A stretch of 6,775 nt of DNA from Candidatus Poseidoniales archaeon (lineage in GTDB: Archaea; Thermoplasmatota; Poseidoniia; Poseidoniales; Poseidoniaceae), in the NCBI GenBank assembly GCA_012959845.1, contig DUCL01000033.1:1-6775 (forward strand). The letters are read 5' to 3'. The notes beneath the pieces are model-generated. The model did not search any database. It was not told the DNA's origin and was given only the letters and a program-made list of their open reading frames with translations. The position numbers were made by a program, and so were the translations under genes. Positions 1 to 5,949 of this stretch are shown in pieces; position 1 is the first letter of the stretch; each line of letters starts with the position of its first letter.

Positions 1-1578
1 ACTGTCTCTAATTTGAGCGAAGAACAGCGAGAGAAGTTGGTTAACCCAATTAGATGGGTTATCTTGTTATTCTCTTTGGGAATGTTTGGTTTGACTACAG
101 CAATGTTCTACAATTATTTCGGAAATCTAAATGGATTTGAGGGAATCGCTTTCAACACTTATGAGTTTACTGCAAGATATTCTTGGGTTGATTCACTAGG
201 AATTTATTGGAGCGTCGGACTTGATGCACTTTCATTCCCAATGGTTTGGCTGACAACATTACTTCTACCGATTACTATTATTGCGACTTGGGATGAAAAG
301 AATGGAGCATTCTATCATCCTCTAATTCTCTTGATGGGTGGAGCGCTAATCGGTGTTTTCGTTGCTCTTGACTTATTCATGTTCTATGTCTTCTGGGAAT
401 TAACCCTAATTCCAATGTTCTTCTTGATTCTCAAGTGGGGTGGCGCGGATAGAAAATATGCAGCCCAGAAGTTCTTCATCTATACCTTCACAGCCTCCGT
501 AGTTATGTTACTCGGTCTTGTCACCCTATACTTCCTGCAAAACCCATTGGAACCATTGGCCTACACTGGTTCATTGACAGGACGCACATTTGACATCCCA
601 GAACTAGTGAACTATGCAAAAAATGCTAATATGAATGGAAATTGGTTTTTGGGTGCTTCAATGCAGAAGATTATCTTTGCAATGTTAATGCTCGGATTCT
701 TGGTAAAGTTACCGGCGGTTCCTTTCCATACTTGGCTTCCAGATGCCCACGTTCAAGCCCCTACAGGTGGCTCAATGCTACTTGCAGGTGTAATGCTAAA
801 GATGGGTGCCTATGGAATGTTTAGATTACCAATTGCACTATTCCCACATGCCTTGGAATACTTCCAATTAGTATTGATGGCAATTGGAATGGTTTCACTT
901 GTTTGGGGTTCAATAGTTTGTTTGGGACAGACCAATCTCAAGAGGATGGTTGCTTATTCCTCAGTATCTCACATGGGCGTAATTTGTATCGGTATTGCTA
1001 CAATGCAACCGATAGGTTGGGCAGCAGCATTATTCATGATGTTTGCACACGGTATTATCTCACCTCATTTATTCGCTGTATGTGGTGCATTCAAGCACCA
1101 TTACCACAGTATGGAAATCGGTGATATGCGCGGCATGGCCAAGCATTCACCTTGGTTAGCGACATCTATGATGTTCGCATGGATGGCTTCTCTTGGCCTT
1201 CCTCTATTGGCAGGATTCGTTGCAGAATTAATGGTCTTAATCGCTCTGTGGCACTTCTTAGTCGCTGAAGGCTGGAGTGTATTGTGGATGGTTGGACCAG
1301 CACTGACTATCGTTGTAACTGCGGCATTCTATCTATGGAGTATGCAGCGCACAATCTTTGAGGGTGGAGATGAAACACAACCACCTGCTTCAATGGATGG
1401 TCATCCGATTCCAGACATCGCTAACCATGAGAAGTTGGCAATGTTCGTATTAGCAATGTTCACAATCTTGTTCGGTGTAATGCCATGGATTGCTTTGGAT
1501 ATGATGAACGACTGGACAATCCAAATATTTGAAGGTTTGATTATGCCGATTCTCGGTAACTTTTCCGGAGGTGTCTAA
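1..1578 (+). CDS. nuoM: NADH-quinone oxidoreductase (complex I) subunit M, 5' end possibly incomplete
   Basis: Antiporter-like membrane subunit of respiratory complex I; it forms one of the proton channels in the membrane arm. The frame is open to the left edge. A TTG at 13 could start a 521-residue protein, close to the usual size of about 500, but no ribosome binding site is visible in the 12 bases before it, so the true start is probably just outside; residue numbers here count from that TTG. About 14 hydrophobic segments are visible. The ionisable residues of the family are all present: Glu129 in FYVFWELTLIP, Lys232 in KLPAVPFHTWLPDAHVQAP, Lys263 in GVMLKMGAYG, His346 in FAHGIISPH and Glu405 in GFVAEL. 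Glu in this last helix fits subunit M rather than N. nuoN follows after one base, so this is the end of a nuo operon. A related Fpo-type or Mrp-type subunit is less likely because of the next gene and the overall fit. Confidence 0.93.
   Translation, partial: TVSNLSEEQREKLVNPIRWVILLFSLGMFGLTTAMFYNYFGNLNGFEGIAFNTYEFTARYSWVDSLGIYWSVGLDALSFPMVWLTTLLLPITIIATWDEKNGAFYHPLILLMGGALIGVFVALDLFMFYVFWELTLIPMFFLILKWGGADRKYAAQKFFIYTFTASVVMLLGLVTLYFLQNPLEPLAYTGSLTGRTFDIPELVNYAKNANMNGNWFLGASMQKIIFAMLMLGFLVKLPAVPFHTWLPDAHVQAPTGGSMLLAGVMLKMGAYGMFRLPIALFPHALEYFQLVLMAIGMVSLVWGSIVCLGQTNLKRMVAYSSVSHMGVICIGIATMQPIGWAAALFMMFAHGIISPHLFAVCGAFKHHYHSMEIGDMRGMAKHSPWLATSMMFAWMASLGLPLLAGFVAELMVLIALWHFLVAEGWSVLWMVGPALTIVVTAAFYLWSMQRTIFEGGDETQPPASMDGHPIPDIANHEKLAMFVLAMFTILFGVMPWIALDMMNDWTIQIFEGLIMPILGNFSGGV
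1567..1573 (+). promoter_or_regulatory. Shine-Dalgarno site of nuoN, decides its start
   Basis: GGAGGTG lies within the last codons of nuoM, six bases before the ATG at 1580. It is a near-complete match to the archaeal 16S 3' end. It rules out the in-frame GTG at 1571, which would lie inside the site itself. The position suggests that nuoN is translated by ribosomes loading at the very end of nuoM. Confidence 0.85.
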
Positions 1579-1579
1579 A

Positions 1580-3400
1580 ATGTCTGAAGCAATAACATAT
1601 GTTCAACCATTTGATGCTAACTTCACTACTGCGTTTTGCCCAGAATTAGTATTGGTTGCTGGCTTATTTGCAATGATGATAATTCCAAATCTGGGTAAGG
1701 CAACCTTTAGGATTCCAGGGACTCAAATTAGATTGCCGTACTTCTTAGGCGGAGAAAGATATTCAGTATTCTCCAACCCACGTCTACCAAGTTGGATTGC
1801 AGTAATCACAATGATCATTGCATTTGTTGAGGTACTAATGTCCTTCGATGGCGGTCTTCAACGTTATATGATAGTTTCAGAATTACTTCCAACAACCATC
1901 AACGAGGTAAATTCAGGAGATGTATTGGTTAATGGAGGCAGTCATATTCTTCCAGGAAGTTCAAAGGAATTATTGCTCATTAATGGCTTCTCACGCCTAT
2001 TTGAGATGATATTCTTCGGTGCACTTTCACTTGCTGCAATCGCTAGCATGAACCGTTTGCAATCATTTGACGCTTCTGATAGAAGCACAAATGCACTTTA
2101 CAACAACCGCCGCCAAGCTGATTTCTACATCTTATTGCTAACATGTGGAATGGGAATGGCAATAGTCGCACTGGCACAGGATATGTTCGTGTTATTCCTC
2201 GGTTTGGAATTGGCAAGTTTCTCATCATATGTGTTAGTTGCATTCCACAAAGAATCGAAGGAAGGAACAGAAGGTGGAATGAAATATTTCATCGTTGGTT
2301 CTGTTGCATCAGGTGTTGGACTATACGGACTTTCAATGCTCTACCTTTGGGCAGGTTCACTGCAACTAGGAGAATTATCGGTTGCCTTTGCTGAGGCTAT
2401 GAGCCCACAAGGCTCTCCAGCATTACCATTGATTGCACTTGGATTTGTTTTGGTAGGGTTCGGTTTCAAAGTTAGCGCCGCCCCTTTCCATTTCGCAGCA
2501 CCAGATGCATATGCTGGAGCGAGTTCACCAATCGCAGGAATATTAGCAACAGCAAGTAAAGCGATGGGAATTGTCGGTTTGACTCGTATGTTGTTAATTG
2601 TCGCAAGCCCAGAATCCAGTGACGGTTCAGCAATTTGGTTAGTTGCATTAGGTATTCTTTCTGTAGTCACAATGACTTGGGGCAATATTGCAGCTCTGGG
2701 TTCAGACAATCCAAAGAGAATGTTGGCTTATTCATCAGTTGCCCATGCAGGATACATGCTTGCGGGATTAACTGCGATTGGTGCATGGAATTGGGATCCT
2801 AGACTTGCAGGTCACGGTGGAGATGCAGCGATTATGGTAATGACAGCAATACTATTCCATTTGGTGGTATTAGTCTGTTTCAAACTAGGAGCGTTCCTTG
2901 TTCTTTCAGTTCTAGAAAGCGAAGGAGAAGTTTCAAAAATGTCTAATTTAAGAGGACTTGCAAAGAGAGAACCCCTACTTGCAGTATCCATGTTTATCTT
3001 TATGATCAGTCTTGCTGGTGTTCCACCGATGTCTGGATTCATGTCAAAATTATTGATGATAATGGGAATTGTCAAGGTTGCAATCGGAGATATGGGAGAT
3101 GCGATATCCAACGGTGACCTTCTCAGTATTGGCGATGCTCACTGGGTTTGGTGGTTAGCATTGATGATGGTTCTAAATTCAGCAATTTCAATGTTCTATT
3201 ATCTGCGTGTTGTTGTTACAATGTATTTCCACGAACCAGAAGGAACTCGACAAGGTCCACTTCCACATGGCTGGCAAGTCCGCACAGCAATCTTTGCTTG
3301 TGTAGTCGCTTCAGTCTTCTTCGGAATAAATGCAGATGGATTAATCAATTTGTGTGAAATGGCAGCAAATAGCCTAAATTATAGTTGGGCAAGTCAATAA
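1580..3400 (+). CDS. nuoN: NADH-quinone oxidoreductase (complex I) subunit N
   Basis: Antiporter-like proton-pumping subunit of the complex I membrane arm, partner of NuoM. ATG at 1580 is chosen because of the strong GGAGGTG site before it; this gives 606 residues. Family residues visible from that start: Glu210 in FLGLELASFSSYVL, Lys297 in GFGFKVSAAPFHFAAPDAY, Lys327 in TASKAMGIVG, and Lys490 in SGFMSKLLM. Lys instead of Glu at this last position separates NuoN from NuoM. The motif SDNPKRMLAYSSVAHAGYML is also typical. The protein is about 120 residues longer than E. coli NuoN. Much of the excess lies in two hydrophilic loops near the N-terminus, roughly residues 39-72 and 90-133, flanking an early membrane helix. 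It follows nuoM with one base between stop and start and is the last nuo gene before the unrelated aIF1A gene. Function is well supported; the role of the extra loops is unknown. Confidence 0.93.
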   Translation: MSEAITYVQPFDANFTTAFCPELVLVAGLFAMMIIPNLGKATFRIPGTQIRLPYFLGGERYSVFSNPRLPSWIAVITMIIAFVEVLMSFDGGLQRYMIVSELLPTTINEVNSGDVLVNGGSHILPGSSKELLLINGFSRLFEMIFFGALSLAAIASMNRLQSFDASDRSTNALYNNRRQADFYILLLTCGMGMAIVALAQDMFVLFLGLELASFSSYVLVAFHKESKEGTEGGMKYFIVGSVASGVGLYGLSMLYLWAGSLQLGELSVAFAEAMSPQGSPALPLIALGFVLVGFGFKVSAAPFHFAAPDAYAGASSPIAGILATASKAMGIVGLTRMLLIVASPESSDGSAIWLVALGILSVVTMTWGNIAALGSDNPKRMLAYSSVAHAGYMLAGLTAIGAWNWDPRLAGHGGDAAIMVMTAILFHLVVLVCFKLGAFLVLSVLESEGEVSKMSNLRGLAKREPLLAVSMFIFMISLAGVPPMSGFMSKLLMIMGIVKVAIGDMGDAISNGDLLSIGDAHWVWWLALMMVLNSAISMFYYLRVVVTMYFHEPEGTRQGPLPHGWQVRTAIFACVVASVFFGINADGLINLCEMAANSLNYSWASQ

Positions 3401-3405
3401 TTGCC

Positions 3406-3412
3406 TTAAAAT
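3406..3412 (+). promoter_or_regulatory. possible TATA-like element before aIF1A
   Basis: TTAAAAT just after the nuoN stop is the only AT-rich, TATA-like stretch in the 75-base gap. If it is a TBP site, transcription would begin roughly 25 bases downstream, near the inverted repeat at 3430-3447. The match is weak and there is no clear BRE, so read-through from nuoN is an equal possibility. Confidence 0.22.
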
Positions 3413-3429
3413 CACTGCATGAGTATGTG

Positions 3430-3447
3430 AACCCTTCAAGAAGGGTT
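3430..3447 (+). repeat. perfect inverted repeat (hairpin) in the nuoN-aIF1A gap
   Basis: AACCCTTC and GAAGGGTT are perfectly complementary arms of 8 bases separated by AA. As RNA this gives a 7-bp stem with a CAAG tetraloop. It lies 29 bases after the nuoN stop and 28 before the aIF1A ATG. No T-run follows, so it is not a textbook U-tract terminator. It could mark the end of the nuo transcript, be a processing or stability element, or be a 5' leader hairpin of aIF1A. Confidence 0.6.
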
Positions 3448-3463
3448 GGCTGGTGGAGCAGTT

Positions 3464-3468
3464 AGGTG
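3464..3468 (+). promoter_or_regulatory. Shine-Dalgarno site of aIF1A
   Basis: AGGTG lies seven bases before the ATG at 3476 and supports this start over the in-frame TTG at 3446. That TTG would sit in the right arm of the inverted repeat and has no site of its own. Confidence 0.65.
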
Positions 3469-3475
3469 CAAGCAT

Positions 3476-4141
3476 ATGGGACGTCGTCGTGAAGAGAAAG
3501 TAGACGTGGAAGAATTAGCCCGTCTTGAATCTCCTGAGGGGGGAACAGGCGGCAAAATCCGTGTCAAGATGCCTAATAAAAAGGTCAACGAAATGTTTGC
3601 CTTGGCAGAACAAATTCTCGGTGGCCGTCGCGTATCAGTATTATGTGCTGATGGTGAGACGAGATTAGCTCGTATTCCAGGAAAAATGCGACGCAGACAA
3701 TGGGTTCGCGAAGGAGATTTGATTATCGTTTGGCCTTGGGATTTCCAAGATGCTAAGGCGGATGTAAAGCATAGATACAGCAAGACTCAATCGATGTACC
3801 TCTCACGAAAAGGAGTTCTTCCAGAAGCGGTTGATATGTTCGGAATGAATACTCGTCAAGATGATGATGATGAATTCGATGACCTATTTGGCAATGCAAA
3901 TGATATGGCTGAAGAATCTGCTGCTGACGAAGCAGCAGAAGATACAACTGAAGATGTTGTTGATGAAACAGATGACTTATTTGCAAGTGAAGAAGAATCA
4001 GCCGAGGAACAATCACAGCCAGAAGTTGCTGAAGAATCTGCTGCTGACGAAGCAGCAGAAGAACCTACTCAAGTCATTGCCGATGAACCACTTGATGACG
4101 ATGACGATGATGATGACGATATCGACGCCTTATTCGCTTGA
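3476..4141 (+). CDS. eif1A: translation initiation factor aIF1A with long acidic repeat tail
   Basis: aIF1A binds near the A site of the small ribosomal subunit and helps start-codon selection; it is the counterpart of bacterial IF1 and eukaryotic eIF1A. From the ATG at 3476 the protein has 221 residues. A basic start (MGRRREEK) leads into an OB-fold core at about residues 27-90, with the family patterns RVSVLCADGETRLARIPGK, RRRQWVREGD and IVWPWDFQDAKADVKHRY, and a helical segment ending near residue 122. Archaeal aIF1A normally stops about there, near 100-115 residues. Here a 93-residue tail (129-221) follows with 44 Asp/Glu and no Lys, Arg or His. It contains AEESAADEAAE twice (145-155, 185-195) and three Leu-Phe motifs (FDDLF 134-138, TDDLF 165-169, IDALF 216-220), and ends in nine Asp then IDALFA. 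The core function is secure; the tail's role is unknown. rio1 follows after 55 bases on the same strand. Confidence 0.93.
   Translation: MGRRREEKVDVEELARLESPEGGTGGKIRVKMPNKKVNEMFALAEQILGGRRVSVLCADGETRLARIPGKMRRRQWVREGDLIIVWPWDFQDAKADVKHRYSKTQSMYLSRKGVLPEAVDMFGMNTRQDDDDEFDDLFGNANDMAEESAADEAAEDTTEDVVDETDDLFASEEESAEEQSQPEVAEESAADEAAEEPTQVIADEPLDDDDDDDDDIDALFA
3908..3942 (+). repeat. 35-base direct repeat, copy 1, with internal hairpin
   Basis: This stretch is identical base for base to 4028-4062, exactly 120 bases (40 codons) downstream and in the same reading frame, encoding AEESAADEAAE. Inside it, TCTGCTGC (3917-3924) and GCAGCAGA (3932-3939) are perfect inverted arms around a 7-base loop. 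Confidence 0.9.
4028..4062 (+). repeat. 35-base direct repeat, copy 2, with internal hairpin
   Basis: Exact second copy of 3908-3942, with the same hairpin arms at 4037-4044 and 4052-4059. Identity includes synonymous codon positions, which points to a recent in-frame duplication or to constraint on the nucleotide sequence. The flanks outside the 35 bases have diverged. Confidence 0.9.
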
Positions 4142-4150
4142 ATACCGACG

Positions 4151-4185
4151 CTTTGATGTCATATTGCTATGTTAGGCAATCAAAG
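4151..4185 (+). repeat. hairpin-forming inverted repeats directly before the rio1 ribosome binding site
   Basis: CTTTGAT (4151-4157) pairs with ATCAAAG (4179-4185). Inside, ATTGC (4163-4167) pairs with GCAAT (4176-4180). The two full pairings share bases 4179-4180, so either they alternate or a shortened outer stem stacks on the inner one with a bulge on the left side. The outer arm ends immediately before the Shine-Dalgarno bases at 4186-4190. No T-run follows, so an aIF1A terminator is less likely than a leader or processing element. Confidence 0.5.
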
Positions 4186-4190
4186 GGTGA
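4186..4190 (+). promoter_or_regulatory. Shine-Dalgarno site of rio1
   Basis: GGTGA lies six bases before the ATG at 4197 and matches the archaeal anti-Shine-Dalgarno core. It supports this start and abuts the hairpin at 4151-4185. Confidence 0.7.
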
Positions 4191-4196
4191 GAGTAT

Positions 4197-5201
4197 ATGA
4201 GTTCCGATGGCTGGGAAGATTTGACAGATAACACCCGTCAGCATCGCCGTAATAGGAAAAAGAATCGGAATCAAAAACAAACTCCTGAGGAGAGGGAGGA
4301 TGCAGAATATTACGAAAAGCAATCTAAGAAGTTCCTCAAGGATTTGGAACCAAAATCCGGGCGATATGGCTGGATGAAAGAAGATAGACACAAGAGAATG
4401 TTTCGTGATATTGAATCCAAACTTCAAGGAGTGGTCGGTAAAGGCACTTATGATTGGGTAGACCGCCGTGTTTTTGACCAAGTTTTTGATAGACTTACTC
4501 TAATGTCATTGTACAAATTGATGACTACCGGAGTCATAGATACACTTGATTTTCCAATCGCTAGAGGAAAAGAAGCGCATGTGTTTCATGCCACCGATAT
4601 GGATGGCAAAGTGGTTGCAGTCAAAATTTTCCACACTTCTAACGCCGTGTTCAAGAATTTAGTACAATATATTGAAGGAGATAGAAGGTTTAGTGGATTA
4701 AAGCGTCGACATAGAGATTTGGTAGATATTTGGGTGCGTAAGGAGCATAGTAATTTGACAAGACTTTCGCGTTGGGGCTTGAAGGTTCCTAAACCATTAG
4801 GCTTGCACAAGAATGTCCTAGTCATGGAATATTTGGGTGATGAAACATCACCGAGTCCAAAACTAAGAGAAGTAAAAGTAGAAGTTCCAGAGCCTGTTTA
4901 TGATGAGTTACTGGAGTTTTTAGCGGTTACTTGGCAAAAAGCAAAACTTGCACACGGAGATTTTTCCCCATATAACATTCTTTGGCACGATGGAGGGCCT
5001 GTCGTAATAGATGTCGGTCAAGCGGTAATAGAAACACATCCAAAGGCTCAAGAGTTCCTCGTCAGAGATGTAACTAGATTGGTTGAATGGGGTAAAAAGC
5101 AAGGGCTTGAGGTTGATTTACCCAGTGCTATGTATGAAGTGTTGAATATGAATCTAGACCATGTTAAAAAGTTAGAAATAGTTGCCGAAGAAGAAGATTG
5201 A
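4197..5201 (+). CDS. rio1: RIO1-type atypical serine protein kinase/ATPase
   Basis: RIO1 enzymes are atypical kinases that act mainly as ATPases in late small-subunit assembly. The 334-residue protein starts at ATG 4197 behind GGTGA. A charged, basic N-terminal extension (about residues 1-60, with RQHRRNRKKNRNQKQ) precedes the helical RIO N-lobe. Visible kinase elements: glycine-poor nucleotide loop ARGKEAHVF (122-130), Lys143 in VAVKIF, the RIO1 flexible-loop pattern YIEGDRRF (158-165), WVRKEHSNL (179-187), hinge VMEYLG (209-214), catalytic Asp255 and Asn260 in HGDFSPYNIL, and metal-binding, potentially phosphorylated Asp272 in VIDVGQAV, then HPKAQEFL. The YIEGD pattern and VIDVGQAV place it in RIO1 rather than RIO2. 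Pro258 stands where many RIO1 proteins have Glu (SEYN). It is longer than the roughly 260 residues of Archaeoglobus RIO1. It follows aIF1A on the same strand and converges tail-to-tail with the dim2-like gene. Confidence 0.92.
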   Translation: MSSDGWEDLTDNTRQHRRNRKKNRNQKQTPEEREDAEYYEKQSKKFLKDLEPKSGRYGWMKEDRHKRMFRDIESKLQGVVGKGTYDWVDRRVFDQVFDRLTLMSLYKLMTTGVIDTLDFPIARGKEAHVFHATDMDGKVVAVKIFHTSNAVFKNLVQYIEGDRRFSGLKRRHRDLVDIWVRKEHSNLTRLSRWGLKVPKPLGLHKNVLVMEYLGDETSPSPKLREVKVEVPEPVYDELLEFLAVTWQKAKLAHGDFSPYNILWHDGGPVVIDVGQAVIETHPKAQEFLVRDVTRLVEWGKKQGLEVDLPSAMYEVLNMNLDHVKKLEIVAEEED

Positions 5202-5214
5202 ATCATTCTTCTTC
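5190..5214. repeat. palindrome containing both convergent stop codons (possible bidirectional transcript-end element)
   Basis: Arms GAAGAAGATTGA (5190-5201) and TCATTCTTCTTC (5203-5214) are complementary at 11 of 12 positions around one central base. The RNA would have an 8-bp perfect stem, GAAGAAGA with TCTTCTTC, and a 9-base loop. The left arm encodes the last residues and TGA of rio1. The right arm, read on the minus strand, encodes the last Glu codons and TGA of the KH protein. No U-tract follows on either strand, so use as a terminator is only a guess. Confidence 0.6.
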
Positions 5215-5949
5215 AGAAAAAGTGACACTTTCATCGTCAGCCAATACCATCACAAACTCAACTGCCTCAGAGTCTTCGGGGTCAACTTGAGCAGCGCGCA
5301 TCCTTCTATTGCGTCTCTCACTCAAATCAGCAAGGCCAGGAACAAGGTCTGCAAAACCAGTTTCGATAGGTTCATCGCTTCTAATTTCAATACTGTCCAA
5401 ACTACGACTAGCCAACTTTGACCTACGCCTGTCTTTTTCTAAGAAGTTCAAAACAGTACCATGTTCAGCACCACCAGCGATCATTTCGATACCAACTCTT
5501 GCTGCTGCCAGTCCTTCTTCATGACCAACCAATACGACTGTTGACTTGTAAATGGTGATTTCAGTATTTGTTAATCCTTCAATCAACTTTCTGATTTTCC
5601 CTTCACTACCAATAATTCTAGCACGTATTCTGCGTTGTTGATTTGCTCTCTTACCAACAAAATCACGTAAATCAACCAATTCAAAGAAGTGGTCATCTTG
5701 GAGTAATCGAATTGCAGCTTTAGGCGCCATTCCCCTCGCAATTGCTTTGATAACATCTGGCAATTTCATGGCCTTTACTGGATCGTAAGAGCCAGGTTCG
5801 CCCCAAATAACGTCTACATCACCTGTGTCGGAGTCAATATTGAATTCCTTGCAGCCTGCCGCTTTGTGCAACGACCTCGCAGTAACACCTTTTACTCCAA
5901 TAAGAACCGCAATCCGGCCTTGCGGAACACGAGGTAGTGATTGGCGCAT
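5203..5949 (-). CDS. dim2: Dim2/Pno1-like archaeal protein with two KH domains
   Basis: Small-subunit assembly factor; in eukaryotes Dim2/Pno1 binds near the 18S rRNA 3' end during late maturation, and the archaeal homologue is expected to bind 16S rRNA similarly. The protein has 248 residues from the ATG at 5949. An in-frame TAG at 5961-5959 excludes any upstream start. KH1 is at about residues 8-75 with the GxxG loop GVKG (18-21) in VLIGVKG. The linker contains the family signature DDHFFELVDLRDFVGK (85-100). KH2 is at about 108-165 with GSEG (114-117) in ARIIGSEGK, followed by EHGTVLNFLEKDRRR (162-176). This order matches archaeal KH proteins of the Dim2 group, which usually end near there. 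Here about 70 residues follow: a mixed charged stretch and an acidic end (LADDESVTFSEEE). It lies 26 bases after the surface-protein gene on the same strand and converges with rio1, its usual functional and often genomic partner. Confidence 0.9.
   Translation of the reverse strand: MRQSLPRVPQGRIAVLIGVKGVTARSLHKAAGCKEFNIDSDTGDVDVIWGEPGSYDPVKAMKLPDVIKAIARGMAPKAAIRLLQDDHFFELVDLRDFVGKRANQQRRIRARIIGSEGKIRKLIEGLTNTEITIYKSTVVLVGHEEGLAAARVGIEMIAGGAEHGTVLNFLEKDRRRSKLASRSLDSIEIRSDEPIETGFADLVPGLADLSERRNRRMRAAQVDPEDSEAVEFVMVLADDESVTFSEEE

Larger units (their letters stand above)
3860..4138 (+). other. acidic C-terminal tail region of aIF1A
   Basis: Codons 129-221 of aIF1A encode a low-complexity, presumably disordered chain with no positive residue. 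Asp-x-Leu-Phe motifs lie at 3875-3889, 3968-3982 and 4121-4135. The last is directly at the C-terminus after an Asp run encoded by GAT/GAC triplets. The tail looks like acidic linkers presenting short hydrophobic anchors. Alternative reading: a recently expanded low-complexity tail with no specific partner. Confidence 0.8.

Noticed and set aside
1571..1579. NuoN starting at the GTG at 1571
   Set aside because: That GTG is part of the GGAGGTG ribosome binding site of the ATG at 1580.
2341..2709. A 122-residue minus-strand open frame inside nuoN
   Set aside because: It is opposite a strongly conserved coding region, with no recognisable protein pattern and no start signal.
3446..3475. A longer aIF1A starting at the TTG at 3446 (ten extra residues)
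   Set aside because: No ribosome binding site precedes it, the TTG lies in the right arm of the inverted repeat, and the ATG at 3476 has AGGTG at good spacing and starts with a typical aIF1A N-terminus.
3436..3783. A 115-residue minus-strand open frame opposite the aIF1A core
   Set aside because: Its composition follows from the complement of a conserved OB-fold coding region, and no start signal is seen.
4093..4120. GAT/GAC triplet run as a possible simple-sequence phase-variation tract
   Set aside because: The unit is three bases, so length change would only alter the number of Asp residues and not switch the frame; it was treated as part of the acidic tail.
3861..4175. A Met/Leu/Lys-rich open frame overlapping the aIF1A tail on the plus strand, and a His/Leu/Gln-rich one on the minus strand (3753-4016)
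   Set aside because: Both are reading-frame shadows of the repetitive GAT/GAA/GCA codons; they have no family resemblance and no ribosome binding site.
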